From positions 1,054,001 to 1,118,000 of the forward strand of contig NZ_JOMR01000001.1 in assembly GCF_000711195.1 (NCBI RefSeq): 64,000 bases of DNA, read 5' to 3'. This document shows, piece by piece, positions 18,418-27,509 of the stretch. The notes beneath the pieces are model-generated. The model was given only the letters and a program-made list of their open reading frames with translations, did no database searches and was not told the DNA's origin. Numbering within the stretch: position 1 is the stretch's first letter; each line of letters begins with the position of its first letter. Source of the stretch: Thiomicrospira pelophila DSM 1534 (GTDB lineage Bacteria > Pseudomonadota > Gammaproteobacteria > Thiomicrospirales > Thiomicrospiraceae). The translations under genes were made by a program, and so were the position numbers.

Positions 18418-19245
18418 TTAAATATCGCGTAATAATTCGTTAATGCCGACTTTACCAAGTGTTTTGGCATCGACTTTTTTCACAATGACTGCGCAGTATA
18501 GGCTATAGGTACCATCTTTTGATGGAAGGTTGCCGGATACTACAACTGAGCCAGCCGGTACACGACCATAATGGATTTCGCCAGTTTCGCGATCATAAAT
18601 CCGTGTTGATTGTCCGATATAAACACCCATTGAGATAACGGAACCTTCTTCAACAATCACGCCTTCTACGACTTCAGAGCGCGCTCCGATAAAACAGTTG
18701 TCTTCGATAATAGTTGGCGCAGCTTGTAATGGTTCAAGTACGCCACCAATACCAACACCACCCGATAAGTGAACATTTTTACCAATTTGCGCACAAGATC
18801 CTACTGTTACCCAGGTATCCACCATCGTGCCGGAGTCGACATAGGCACCGATGTTGACATAAGACGGCATTAAAACCGTGCTAGGCGCAATATAAGAACC
18901 GTGACGTGCCATAGCTGGTGGAACAACACGAACACCAGCGGCTTCAAAGTCGGCCTGTGAATAGTCAGCAAACTTAGATGGCACTTTGTCAAAGTAACGT
19001 GTTTCAGACGAATTCATCACAATGTTATCTTGTGTACGGAAAGATAGTAGTACGGCCTTTTTTAACCATTCGTTAACCGTCCATTTGCCGACTGATTGAC
19101 GTTCAGCCACACGCATTTGACCACTGTCTAATAGATGTAAGCTTTCTTGAATGGCACGCTTGGTTTCAGCGTCAACATTTTTTGGCGTGATTTCGGCACG
19201 GCGTTCAAACGCCGCTTCAATAATTTGCTGTAGATCCGCAGACAT
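18418..19245 (-). CDS. dapD: 2,3,4,5-tetrahydropyridine-2,6-dicarboxylate N-succinyltransferase
   Basis: At 275 residues (274 in E. coli) it has the helical N-terminal domain ([21 protein letters not shown]) and a left-handed beta-helix of hexapeptide repeats ([57 protein letters not shown]). It transfers succinyl from succinyl-CoA in the lysine/DAP pathway, the step whose product is later processed by DapE encoded 0.4 kb downstream. A terminator separates it from yffB-dapE, so the two units are transcribed separately. Confidence 0.97.
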   Translation of the reverse strand: MSADLQQIIEAAFERRAEITPKNVDAETKRAIQESLHLLDSGQMRVAERQSVGKWTVNEWLKKAVLLSFRTQDNIVMNSSETRYFDKVPSKFADYSQADFEAAGVRVVPPAMARHGSYIAPSTVLMPSYVNIGAYVDSGTMVDTWVTVGSCAQIGKNVHLSGGVGIGGVLEPLQAAPTIIEDNCFIGARSEVVEGVIVEEGSVISMGVYIGQSTRIYDRETGEIHYGRVPAGSVVVSGNLPSKDGTYSLYCAVIVKKVDAKTLGKVGINELLRDI

Positions 19246-19338
19246 ATTTTTAGTTTCCGTTTTCCGTTTACTTAATTAAAATACAATTGACGAATTATAA
19301 CATTTTTGATTTATGGCCTAAAGAAAAAAGGAGTTAGT

Positions 19339-19713
19339 GTGGCAAAAGTAGTCGGCTTCGACCATGTCAGTATTTTGGTGAAAGATGCGCAGGCGAGTTT
19401 AGCGTTTTATCAAGATTTATTGGGTTTAAGTTGCTTAGATCGACCCAATTTAGGTTTTGATGGTTATTGGTTAGACTTAGGTGTTGGTCAGAGTTTGCAT
19501 ATTATGCAGTTGCCAAATCCTTGTGAAGAAACCGTTCGTCCTGAGCATGGTGGACGAGATCAGCATTTTGCGTTAAGAGTGGATAGTATTGATGAATTTA
19601 TTGCAATGCTTGATGAGCATAACATGTCTTATACGTCCAGTCGGTCAGGGCGAAAGGCCGTATTTTTAAGAGATTTGGATCACAACGCTATTGAGCTTTT
19701 TGAAGTCGGTTGA
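19339..19713 (+). CDS. VOC (glyoxalase/bleomycin-resistance fold) family protein
   Basis: A GTG at 19339, preceded by AAAGGAG, gives 124 residues. The sequence follows the vicinal-oxygen-chelate fold: FDHVSILVKDAQASLAFYQDLLGL at the start, HFALRVDSIDEFIAML in the middle and FLRDLDHNAIELFEV at the end, with metal-ligand candidates in the first His, the central His and the last Glu. Substrate unknown. It converges on glnD 12 bases away. Confidence 0.82.
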   Translation: MAKVVGFDHVSILVKDAQASLAFYQDLLGLSCLDRPNLGFDGYWLDLGVGQSLHIMQLPNPCEETVRPEHGGRDQHFALRVDSIDEFIAMLDEHNMSYTSSRSGRKAVFLRDLDHNAIELFEVG

Positions 19714-19725
19714 GCCAGGCTGTTT

Positions 19726-22344
19726 TTAGGATTCAATATAGGTCATTAAGATTTGCGTGAGCTGTTGTTGGCGTTCAATGGGGATGGCTTCGTTGTGTGT
19801 GGTGCTTATGAGGAATGTATCTTCGGCTTTTTCGCCGACGGTATTAATTTTGGCATCGTGCATGCGGATTTCACAATCCCTAAAGGCTTGACCTACACGG
19901 GAAAGCAGGCCTGGTATGTCCTTTGTCACGATTGTGATTTCAGTGAGTTTTTTACTTAAATCTTGAAACTGCACTTGAGTGGGTGTTTTAAAGTGACGGA
20001 TTCTACGCTCTTTGGTGTGGTTTACCATTGGCTTAATAGGCGGGTGGTCGACTAGATTGTGTTCCAGTTTTAGTTTAATTTGATTGAGCAGTTCTGGATC
20101 TTCGATCGCGACTTGATCCCTGTCTAAAAAGTAGACTAAAACTAGAGTCATATTTTCGCGAGTTGAGTAGACCTTAGCTTCTACGATGTTTAAGTTTAAG
20201 TTATCAAGCGTTTGGGTGATTTGAGCGAATAAGAAGTCTCGGTTAGGCATATAAATCATTAGTTCAGACGCACCACGATGGGTTTTGCCGGTAATGGATA
20301 TAACCATCTCTTCGAGAGGGGTTTGATACAGCTGTTGCGTGATGCGACTGATTTCCAGCGGAGTTTGGCGATTAAAAAACTCAGTCTTTTTAAAACTGTT
20401 CCATAAGGCTTGGTAATCACTGGCATTAAGCGCATTTTTGGCTAGGATTTCGCGCGCTTTTTCTTGATGAAGTAAGGCTTTTTTGGTTTTGTCTTTTGGG
20501 ATTTCTAAGGCTTTATCGAGCGCATTGGAGGTTTCGTTAAACAGCTCTAAAAAAAGTGCGTTTTTCCAATCATTCCACACATCATCGGAAGTGGAGCAAA
20601 CATCGGCAACCGTCAGAAGGTACAAGTAATTCAAGCGATTTTGGTCGCCAACTAATCGAGAAAACTCCAAAATTACATTGGGGTCACTTAAATCCTTACG
20701 CTGTGCCACGCTTGAAAACTCAAGATGATGCCGAACTAGCCAAGCGACCAGTTTGGTATCGTTATCGGATAAGTTATGCGCTTTGCAAAATTGCAATGCG
20801 TCATCAGCCCCCAATACTTCATGAGCACCATTGCGACCTTTTGCAATGTCATGGAATAAACCGGCCAGAAACAGGATCTCGGGTTTGCAAATAGAGCGCG
20901 CAACCTGGTGGGCGGTAGGGAATTCAAACGCATATTCTTTGATGAAAAAACGTCTCAAATACCGAATCACCAAAATAGTATGTTCATCTACAGTGTAGGC
21001 GTGAAAAATATTGAACTGCATGAGGCCAGATATTTTGTGGAAGGCGGGTATGTAGGCTTCTAAAATGCCGTAGCTATGCATGCGTTTTAAGGAGGCGTTT
21101 ACGCCCTTGGGTTGGCGGAATATTTCAATAAATAAAGCTTTGTTAATGGGGTCGTTACGAAACGATTCATCAATTAAATGCAGGTTTTCTCGTAAAAGTC
21201 GAATCGTACGAGCACGGATGCCGGCGATGCTGGGATCATTTTCTACAATAATGAAAAGCTCAAGTAGGGCGCTTGGAAACTGTTGGAAAACATGTTCGGT
21301 TCGGATGTCGAGATATTGGTTAACGAGTTGGAAGCGTTGGTTGATTTTGGTGATTTTTTGAGATTGCTGGGTGAATATTTCTTCATAAAAATGTTGTAGC
21401 AAAATCTCATTGAGTTTGACCACAGCTCGCAAGTTTCGGTAGTAACTATTCATAAACTGCTCAACGGCTAGCTTTTCGCTGGTGTCTTGATAGTTAAATG
21501 TTTCCGCAACTTGCTGTTGGTTATCGAATAACAAGCGGTCTTCGCGACGGTTTTTTAGACGGTGCAGTATGAAGCGTACTCGGCTTAAGAACTTATAGGC
21601 TGCATCTAACTCCCGGTATTCATCCGGTGTTATAAATTGTTTTTGAACCAGTTGGTGAATTGAGGTGGCATTAAAGTGCCGCTTGGCGACCCAGAAAATG
21701 GTTTGTATGTCACGTAAGCCCCCAGGGCTTTCTTTAATGTTGGGCTCAAGTTGATAAACGGTGTCGTGGAAACGCTTGTGGCGTTGCTCTTGTTCACTAA
21801 GCTTGGCTTCAAAGAAAGCTTGGCTGGGCCAAAAACTGTCAGACTTCCAAATGGTTTGCAGCGCTTCAAACAGTTCATAGTTACCGGTAATCCAGCGTGC
21901 TTCCAATAAATTGGTCGCGGTGGTGATGTCTTCTAAGCCGGCTTGATGGCATTCTTCGACCGTTCGAATAGCATGACCTACCTCAAATCCCATGTCCCAT
22001 AGCAGGGTAATAAAGTGACTGATTTTGTCAGAGTCGCTGAAAGAGGTTTTACATAGAATTAATAAATCGATATCCGAATGAGGGTGAAGTTCGCCACGAC
22101 CATAGCCACCCACTGCGACTAAAGCAAAGTTTTCAGCATCGAAACTATGATGCCAAATCTTCTTTAGAATTTGATCAATAAACACCGAACGCTCTTTAAT
22201 CAATTCAGAAACCGCCGTTCCTTGGTCAAACTGATTGAACTGATGGGCACTAAAGCGCTGAAGCATATCGCGTCCAACCTTAGCCGCAATGTCAGGTTGT
22301 TTAAGTGCGTTGATAAAGTTGGGTAGGTCGGATTGGGTGTGCAT
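19726..22344 (-). CDS. glnD: Bifunctional uridylyltransferase/uridylyl-removing enzyme (PII regulation)
   Basis: The 872-residue sensor has all four expected parts: nucleotidyltransferase with VGGYGRGELHPHSDIDLLIL (the catalytic G-x-D-x-D type motif), the linker, the HD phosphohydrolase with FLAGLFHDIAKGR, and two C-terminal ACT domains (VISITGKTHRGASELMIY and ITIVTKDIPGLLSRVGQAF) that sense glutamine. It uridylylates and deuridylylates PII to control nitrogen metabolism. It follows map after 17 bases, an arrangement shared with E. coli. Confidence 0.96.
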   Translation of the reverse strand: MHTQSDLPNFINALKQPDIAAKVGRDMLQRFSAHQFNQFDQGTAVSELIKERSVFIDQILKKIWHHSFDAENFALVAVGGYGRGELHPHSDIDLLILCKTSFSDSDKISHFITLLWDMGFEVGHAIRTVEECHQAGLEDITTATNLLEARWITGNYELFEALQTIWKSDSFWPSQAFFEAKLSEQEQRHKRFHDTVYQLEPNIKESPGGLRDIQTIFWVAKRHFNATSIHQLVQKQFITPDEYRELDAAYKFLSRVRFILHRLKNRREDRLLFDNQQQVAETFNYQDTSEKLAVEQFMNSYYRNLRAVVKLNEILLQHFYEEIFTQQSQKITKINQRFQLVNQYLDIRTEHVFQQFPSALLELFIIVENDPSIAGIRARTIRLLRENLHLIDESFRNDPINKALFIEIFRQPKGVNASLKRMHSYGILEAYIPAFHKISGLMQFNIFHAYTVDEHTILVIRYLRRFFIKEYAFEFPTAHQVARSICKPEILFLAGLFHDIAKGRNGAHEVLGADDALQFCKAHNLSDNDTKLVAWLVRHHLEFSSVAQRKDLSDPNVILEFSRLVGDQNRLNYLYLLTVADVCSTSDDVWNDWKNALFLELFNETSNALDKALEIPKDKTKKALLHQEKAREILAKNALNASDYQALWNSFKKTEFFNRQTPLEISRITQQLYQTPLEEMVISITGKTHRGASELMIYMPNRDFLFAQITQTLDNLNLNIVEAKVYSTRENMTLVLVYFLDRDQVAIEDPELLNQIKLKLEHNLVDHPPIKPMVNHTKERRIRHFKTPTQVQFQDLSKKLTEITIVTKDIPGLLSRVGQAFRDCEIRMHDAKINTVGEKAEDTFLISTTHNEAIPIERQQQLTQILMTYIES
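19904..19915. repeat. Dispersed palindrome, variant AGCAGGCCTGGT
   Basis: One mismatch (position 2, C to G); inside glnD, encoding Ile-Pro-Gly-Leu-Leu of the last ACT domain. That residue pattern is itself common in ACT domains. Confidence 0.6.
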
Positions 22345-22361
22345 TAAGTAGACCTTTAGCG

Positions 22362-23138
22362 CTATAAAAGAGGTTTCTCACCAGTTCTTAAAGTGAATAC
22401 TTCATAGCCAGTTTCGGTTACAAGTAAGGTATGTTCCCATTGAGCTGATAGCGTGCGGTCTTTAGTCACGACTGTCCAGCCGTCACCTAATAGCTTGACC
22501 TCTGGGCGACCTAGATTAATCATGGGTTCAATGGTAAACGTCATACCAGGCTTTAGTACGACTTGTTTTTGTTCTTGAGAGCTGTAGTGTAGGACCTGAG
22601 GTTCTTCATGAAAATCCGCACCAATACCATGCCCGCAGTATTCTTTTACAACTGAACAATCGTTGGCATGAGCGTGTTGTTCAATTGCAAGCGCGACATC
22701 ATAAAGTGTAGCGCTTGGTTTTACCTGTTGAATGCCTTTCCATAAACACTCATGCGCTATCCGACATAGACGAGAAGCAAAAGGCGCGACTTTGCCAACT
22801 TCAAACATCATGCTGGTGTCACCATGGAACCCATCTTTAATCACAGTGACATCAATATTAATAATGTCACCTTTTTTTAGTTTTTTATCACTGGGGATGC
22901 CATGGCAGACTACTTGGTTAATGGAGGTGCAGATGGACTTCGTAAAGCCATGATAACCCAGGGTGGCCGGAACGGTACCTTGTACTTGAGTCATATAGTC
23001 ATGTGCTTTTTGATTAAGTTCTTCTGTTGTAACGCCAGGCTGTACAAGGGGGGTTAACATTTCAAGCACGTCAGCTGCTAAGCGGCCGGCTACGCGCATT
23101 TTTTCAACTTGTTGTGGGGTTTTTAAGATAATACTCAT
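22362..23138 (-). CDS. map: Methionine aminopeptidase, type I
   Basis: The 258-residue enzyme shows the five metal ligands in context: NIDVTVIKDGFHGDTS (two Asp), CGHGIGADFHEEP (His), FTIEPM (Glu) and QWEHTLLVTE (Glu). It removes N-terminal Met from nascent proteins. It diverges from rpsB, as in E. coli, and leads the map-glnD unit. Confidence 0.97.
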   Translation of the reverse strand: MSIILKTPQQVEKMRVAGRLAADVLEMLTPLVQPGVTTEELNQKAHDYMTQVQGTVPATLGYHGFTKSICTSINQVVCHGIPSDKKLKKGDIINIDVTVIKDGFHGDTSMMFEVGKVAPFASRLCRIAHECLWKGIQQVKPSATLYDVALAIEQHAHANDCSVVKEYCGHGIGADFHEEPQVLHYSSQEQKQVVLKPGMTFTIEPMINLGRPEVKLLGDGWTVVTKDRTLSAQWEHTLLVTETGYEVFTLRTGEKPLL

Positions 23139-23277
23139 AGTTGATTAGGTTTATATCCAGACAGTTATTTTTTACAAAGTCTACCAGATATCTAGCTTCT
23201 GGCTAAAGGCTAAGCAGGGTGATCCTAAGAAATATTTATTAAAAGCCTTGTTTTGATGTTATTTGATGCTGGAAGAC

Positions 23278-23306
23278 TTGAGTGTTTGGGGGTGATATGG
23301 TATAAA
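23278..23306 (+). promoter_or_regulatory. rpsB-tsf promoter
   Basis: TTGAGT (23278-23283), 17-base spacer and TATAAA (23301-23306), with an extended -10 TGG directly before it. Transcription would begin near 23313, giving a leader of about 150 bases. The spacing and match are the best in the window. Confidence 0.75.
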
Positions 23307-23377
23307 TGCCGCGCTTATTTTTAAACGCGTTTTAAAGATAGTGCGACTTTAATTAAAACACACGTTTATCGGAACAT

Positions 23378-23446
23378 AAAACGGGGTGCTAAGTTCAGAT
23401 CGATTGACTTAGTTCGTTTTAGCTGGGTAAACGGAGGCCTAACCCA
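23378..23446 (+). promoter_or_regulatory. Structured 5' leader of rpsB (candidate S2 autoregulatory site)
   Basis: Two hairpins can be drawn. In the first, AAAACG (23378-23383) pairs with CGTTTT (23415-23420) and, inside it, CTAAGT (23389-23394) with ACTTAG (23407-23412). In the second, TGGGT (23424-23428) pairs with ACCCA (23442-23446) just before the ribosome site. S2 is known to repress rpsB-tsf translation in gammaproteobacteria; linking this structure to it is inference. Confidence 0.45.
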
Positions 23447-23461
23447 AAATTGGAGAGAAAC

Positions 23462-24208
23462 ATGGCAAAAGTAACAATGCGTCAAATGCTTGAAGCGGGC
23501 TGTCACTTTGGACACCAAACCCGTTATTGGAACCCTAAAATGGGTCAATATATCTTTGGTGCTCGTAATAAAATTCATATTGTAAACCTTGAAAAAACCC
23601 TTCCTATGTTCAACGATGCATTGAACTTTGCAGGTTCGGTTGTTGCTAATAAGGGCAAGGTTTTATTTGTAGGTACTAAGCGCGCCGCGCGTGATTTAGT
23701 TGCTGAGCAGGCTACTCGTTGTGGTATGCCTTATGTAAACCACCGTTGGTTGGGTGGTATGTTGACTAACTTCAAAACTATTAAGCAGTCTATTAAGCGT
23801 TTGAAAGAGCTTGAAGCCATGCAACAGGATGGTACCTTCGATAAAATCACTAAGCGTGAAGCTCTGACACTAACTCGTGAATTAGAAAAGTTAGAATTGT
23901 CTTTGGGTGGTATTAAAGACATGCGCGCTATGCCTGATGCTATCTTTGTTATCGATACCGGTAATGAAGATATTGCTATTTTGGAAGCGAAAAAGTTAGG
24001 TATTCCGGTTATTGGTGTGGTTGATACTAATAACAACCCAGATGGTGTGGATTATGTTATCCCTGGTAATGATGATGCATTGCGTGCAATCAAACTATAT
24101 TTAGAATCTATGGCTGACACGGTAATGGAGGCGAAAGCTAGCATTACAACCGCTTCTGCAGCGGATGAGTTTGTTGAAGCGGTAGAGACGGAAGAAAAAG
24201 CCGTTTAA
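23462..24208 (+). CDS. rpsB: 30S ribosomal protein S2
   Basis: The 248-residue product starts [27 protein letters not shown] and contains [37 protein letters not shown], the standard bacterial S2 sequence. GGAGAG lies just upstream of the ATG; an upstream in-frame ATG at 23450 is not needed. S2 assembles late on the 30S subunit near the head-body junction. The acidic C-terminal tail is of normal length. tsf follows after 89 bases. Confidence 0.98.
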   Translation: MAKVTMRQMLEAGCHFGHQTRYWNPKMGQYIFGARNKIHIVNLEKTLPMFNDALNFAGSVVANKGKVLFVGTKRAARDLVAEQATRCGMPYVNHRWLGGMLTNFKTIKQSIKRLKELEAMQQDGTFDKITKREALTLTRELEKLELSLGGIKDMRAMPDAIFVIDTGNEDIAILEAKKLGIPVIGVVDTNNNPDGVDYVIPGNDDALRAIKLYLESMADTVMEAKASITTASAADEFVEAVETEEKAV

Positions 24209-24229
24209 TTAAAGCTTTAAAGCATCATC

Positions 24230-24241
24230 ACCAGGCCTGGT
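24230..24241. repeat. Dispersed palindrome ACCAGGCCTGGT, copy 5
   Basis: Exact 12-mer, first of the pair between rpsB and tsf. Confidence 0.95.
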
Positions 24242-24244
24242 CAT

Positions 24245-24256
24245 ACCAGGCCTGGT
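24245..24256. repeat. Dispersed palindrome ACCAGGCCTGGT, copy 6
   Basis: Exact 12-mer, second of the pair between rpsB and tsf, 3 bases after copy 5. Confidence 0.95.
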
Positions 24257-24297
24257 TGTTTCTAACCAAACAAAGATTATTTTAGAAGGAATTAAAC

Positions 24298-25185
24298 ATG
24301 GCAGTTTCTGCAGCGATGGTAAAAGAATTGCGCGAAAGAACGGGCGCAGGCATGATGGATTGTAAAAAAGCCTTGGATGAAACACAGGGTGACTTGGATG
24401 CAGCAATTGAGTTTTTGCGCGTCAAAGGTATGGCAGGGGCGGATAAAAAAGCCGGTCGTGTTGCTGCTGAAGGCGTAATCGCGATTGCAATTTCGGATGA
24501 TAAGAAAAAAGCGGCGATCGCAGAAGTTAACTGTGAAACGGATTTCGTTGCAAAAGGTGAAGACTTCCAGGCGTTTGCAAATGGTGTGGCTAAAGTGGTA
24601 CTTGAAAAAGGCTTCACAAGTGTTGAAGACCTTGAGAAAGAAACCCTTGAATCGGGCAAAACCATTGATGAAACTCGTCGTGCATTGATCGCTAAAATTG
24701 GTGAAAACATGCAAATTCGTCGTGTTGAAATCGTTGAAACTTCAAGTGGCGAAATTGGTAGCTATCAGCACGGCGAAAAAATTGGTGTTGTGGTTGCGAT
24801 GAATAACGGTGACGAAGCCCTTATTCGCGATGTTGCGATGCATGTTGCCGCGACGAAGCCACAAGCCATTTCAGCTGACGATGTGGATCAAGAAATGCTT
24901 AATAAAGAGCGTGAAATCTTGACTGATCAAGCTAAAGAAAGTGGTAAGCCAATGGAAATCATTGAGAAAATGATTGATGGTCGTATTCGAAAGTATTTAG
25001 AAGAGATTACCTTGTTAGGTCAGCCTTTTGTTAAGGATCCTGACCAGACAGTAGAAAAACTATTGAAAGCAAATGATGCTTCAGTAACACGTTTCATTCG
25101 CCTAGAAGTGGGTGAAGGTATCGAGAAAGAAGTATTAAACTTCGCAGACGAAGTAGCCGCCGCCGCCGCCGCAGCACGAGGTTAA
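24298..25185 (+). CDS. tsf: Elongation factor Ts
   Basis: The 295-residue product has the UBA-like N-terminus with the family signature [19 protein letters not shown], the core [17 protein letters not shown] that contacts EF-Tu, the dimerisation subdomain, and the C-terminal module. It exchanges GDP on EF-Tu. AGAAGGAA upstream is a good ribosome site. The C-terminal Ala-rich tail ([10 protein letters not shown]) is encoded by GCC repeats. Confidence 0.98.
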   Translation: MAVSAAMVKELRERTGAGMMDCKKALDETQGDLDAAIEFLRVKGMAGADKKAGRVAAEGVIAIAISDDKKKAAIAEVNCETDFVAKGEDFQAFANGVAKVVLEKGFTSVEDLEKETLESGKTIDETRRALIAKIGENMQIRRVEIVETSSGEIGSYQHGEKIGVVVAMNNGDEALIRDVAMHVAATKPQAISADDVDQEMLNKEREILTDQAKESGKPMEIIEKMIDGRIRKYLEEITLLGQPFVKDPDQTVEKLLKANDASVTRFIRLEVGEGIEKEVLNFADEVAAAAAAARG

Positions 25186-25194
25186 TTGGTCGTG

Positions 25195-25243
25195 AAAACC
25201 ATAATTGCCAGCCGAAGATCGACCTGGTAGTTATGGTTTTTTT
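25195..25243 (+). terminator. Intrinsic terminator after tsf
   Basis: AAAACCATAA with CCAG pairs with CTGG and TTATGGTTTT, with a small internal mismatch, then a run of T. It separates rpsB-tsf from pyrH. Confidence 0.88.
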
Positions 25244-25363
25244 GTGTTTAAAACATAATCATTACTAATGATTTTTTAGAGTTTTTAAAATTGCGTGTAA
25301 TCGACGATTTGGCCGGTAATTTTAAAAGCTTTATAAAGTGTAAAATAGACTAAAGGGTTCGCC

Positions 25364-26083
25364 ATGAAACTAAAGTACTCTCGAATTTTATTGAAATTTA
25401 GCGGCGAAGTCCTAATGGGGAAAGCGGACTTTGGTTGGGATATGTCTGTTTTACAGCAGGTAGCCGAACAAGTTAAAGCGATTCGCGAGCAGGGTGTTGA
25501 GGTCGCTATCGTTGTTGGCGGAGGTAACGTGTTCCGTGGCGGGCAGGTTCAATCCAAGTCAATTCAACGTAGTACTGCTGACCAGATGGGTATGATGGCT
25601 ACGGTTATGAACGGTCTAGCACTGCGAGATGTTTTTGAAAGTATTGGTTTGAAAAGCCGCATTATGAGCGCGAATGCGGTTGAGGGTGTAGCTGAAGGTT
25701 TTAATGCTAACCACGCACAAAAGTGTTTGGCAAGTGGCGAGGTTTTAGTGTTCGCTGGCGGAACGGGAAATCCCTTTTTCACTACTGATACAGCCGCGGC
25801 GCTTCGTGGCATTGAAGTCGGTGCTGATGTTGTGCTTAAAGCAACCAAAGTCGATGGTATTTACGATTCAGATCCGAAGAAGAATCCACAAGCGATTCGA
25901 TTCTCTCAGTTGAGCTACTCAGACGTTATCCAACAGAATTTACAGGTGATGGACTTGGCCGCTTTTGCCTTGTGCCGTGACCATGCAATGCCCATACGCG
26001 TGTTTGATATGTTAAAAGACGGCGCGCTTAATCGAATTTTACTAGGTGAAGATGAAGGCACGCTAGTAACGACAGGAGACTAA
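25364..26083 (+). CDS. pyrH: Uridylate kinase
   Basis: The 239-residue amino-acid-kinase-fold enzyme shows YSRILLKFSGEVLMG, the glycine-rich VVGGGNVFRGG, GGTGNPFFTTDTAAALRG and KATKVDGIYDSDPKKNP. It phosphorylates UMP to UDP. It is separated from tsf by a terminator, so it has its own promoter in the 178-base gap, which I could not pin down. frr follows after two bases. Confidence 0.97.
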   Translation: MKLKYSRILLKFSGEVLMGKADFGWDMSVLQQVAEQVKAIREQGVEVAIVVGGGNVFRGGQVQSKSIQRSTADQMGMMATVMNGLALRDVFESIGLKSRIMSANAVEGVAEGFNANHAQKCLASGEVLVFAGGTGNPFFTTDTAAALRGIEVGADVVLKATKVDGIYDSDPKKNPQAIRFSQLSYSDVIQQNLQVMDLAAFALCRDHAMPIRVFDMLKDGALNRILLGEDEGTLVTTGD

Positions 26084-26085
26084 TC

Positions 26086-26643
26086 ATGTTAAAAGACATT
26101 CGTGATGATGCGAAAAATAGAATGCAAAAGTCACTTGAAACTTTAGAAAGTAACTTTGCAAAAATCCGCACAGGCCGCGCGCATCCAAGTATTTTGGATT
26201 CGGTGATGGTGGATTATTACGGTTCAGATGTACCGATTAGTCAGGTGGCCAATATAAACGTTGAAGATGCGCGTACCTTGACGGTTCAGCCTTGGGAAGC
26301 CCCGATGCTTCAAAAGGTAGAAAAAGCGATTATGATTTCTGATTTGGGTGTTAACCCGGTTGTGCATGGCAATATGATGCGTATCCCAATGCCAATGTTG
26401 ACCGAGGAACGCCGTAAAGAGTTCGCCAAGGTTGCACGAACTGAGGCTGAACATGCGCGTGTCGCAATTCGTAATATTCGTCGAGATGCAAATGGCGATG
26501 TGAAAACTTTGTTAAAAGACAAAGAAATCACAGAAGACGAGGCGCATCGCTCGGATGATGATATTCAAAAGTTAACGGATGAGTTTGTCGGTAAAATCGA
26601 TAAACTACTTGCCGATAAAGAAGCGACATTATTGGAAATATAA
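26086..26643 (+). CDS. frr: Ribosome-recycling factor
   Basis: The 185-residue product is the standard length. It shows the three-helix-bundle sequence with KIRTGRAHPSILDSVMVDYYGSDVPI in the hinge region and RRDANGDVKTLLKDKEITEDEAHRSDDDIQKLTDEFV at the C-terminal helix. With EF-G it splits post-termination ribosomes. It starts two bases after pyrH. The frr-dxr pairing often seen in the class is absent; uppS comes next after a hairpin. Confidence 0.98.
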   Translation: MLKDIRDDAKNRMQKSLETLESNFAKIRTGRAHPSILDSVMVDYYGSDVPISQVANINVEDARTLTVQPWEAPMLQKVEKAIMISDLGVNPVVHGNMMRIPMPMLTEERRKEFAKVARTEAEHARVAIRNIRRDANGDVKTLLKDKEITEDEAHRSDDDIQKLTDEFVGKIDKLLADKEATLLEI

Positions 26644-26686
26644 GTCGAATTTTAGCCCTGAATAAGGCATAATTTCGTCTGCACAT

Positions 26687-26710
26687 ACAACGGCCCTTCT
26701 GGGCCGTTGT
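26687..26710 (+). terminator. Hairpin terminator after frr
   Basis: Perfect 10-bp stem ACAACGGCCC/GGGCCGTTGT with a TTCT loop. Only a weak T-rich stretch follows, so termination may be partial. Confidence 0.7.
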
Positions 26711-26780
26711 CATTCTTTGCCATCAATTTTGGCTTAGCTATACACTATATAGTTTTTAGAACCATATTTTAGGATTGACC

Positions 26781-27509
26781 TTGTCACAGACTGAGCCCTC
26801 ACAACCTGTTCCTCAACATATTGGCATCATTATGGATGGTAACGGTCGTTGGGCAAAAAAACGGTTTTTACCGCGTTATATCGGCCACCAAAAAGGTCGT
26901 AATGCGGTTCGTAAGGTGGTGGCTCATTGTGCCAAACGTGGTGTAAAAGCCTTGACTTTATTTGCTTTCAGTACTGAAAATTGGCGTCGGCCGCAGGATG
27001 AGGTGAGTAAGTTGATGGATTTATTTTTGCAGGCTTTGCAAAAAGAGGTCGGCAAGTTGCACGAAAATAACGTGCGTTTGCGTGTTATCGGCGATCGTGC
27101 GGGTTTCAGTGAAACGATTCAGTCTCATATTCTCCAGGCCGAACAGCTTACTCAGGCCAATACGGGTTTAGCACTTAATATTGCGGCTAACTATGGTGGA
27201 CGTTGGGATGTTCTGGAAGCCATCAAAGCATGGCAGGTTGCCCATCCAAATCAAACACCAGCCGATCTTACCGAAGCTGATTTAGCCCCTTATTTATGTT
27301 TAGCTGAATTGCCAGAGCCAGACCTTTTAATACGCACCGGTGGCGAACAGCGCATAAGCAATTTTTTGATTTGGCAAATGGCTTATGCTGAATTCTATTT
27401 TACCGATACCTTGTGGCCTGATTTTAACGAGGCCAGCCTAGACGAAGCGATTAATTCCTTTGCTCGAAGAGAACGTCGTTTTGGCCAAACCAGTGAGCAA
27501 ATTTCCTAA
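26781..27509 (+). CDS. uppS: Undecaprenyl diphosphate synthase
   Basis: The cis-prenyltransferase signature HIGIIMDGNGRWAKKR with catalytic Asp19 lies near the N-terminus, followed by HCAKRGVKALTLFAFSTENWRRP and the late PDLLIRTGGEQRISNFLIWQMAYAEFYF. The TTG at 26781 has AGGA at 26771-26774 with a 6-base spacer, so I prefer it to the TTG at 26775; the product is 242 residues. It builds the C55 lipid carrier from isopentenyl diphosphate. The stop overlaps the cdsA start (TAATG). Confidence 0.95.
   Translation: MSQTEPSQPVPQHIGIIMDGNGRWAKKRFLPRYIGHQKGRNAVRKVVAHCAKRGVKALTLFAFSTENWRRPQDEVSKLMDLFLQALQKEVGKLHENNVRLRVIGDRAGFSETIQSHILQAEQLTQANTGLALNIAANYGGRWDVLEAIKAWQVAHPNQTPADLTEADLAPYLCLAELPEPDLLIRTGGEQRISNFLIWQMAYAEFYFTDTLWPDFNEASLDEAINSFARRERRFGQTSEQIS

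Larger units (their letters stand above)
23139..23461. other. Divergent map/rpsB intergenic region (323 bases)
   Basis: The only gap over 300 bases in the window. It holds the rpsB promoter and a structured rpsB leader, listed separately. The part nearest map must contain the map-glnD promoter, but no clear hexamer pair stands out. No further open reading frame with support is seen. Confidence 0.7.
24230..24256 (+). promoter_or_regulatory. rpsB-tsf intergenic hairpin made of two palindrome copies
   Basis: Two exact ACCAGGCCTGGT units (24230-24241 and 24245-24256) are separated by CAT. Each is its own reverse complement, so the two pair in RNA as a perfect 12-bp stem with a 3-base loop, followed by a weak T-rich stretch. 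Likely an attenuator or partial terminator that sets the S2 to EF-Ts ratio; this is inference. Confidence 0.6.
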
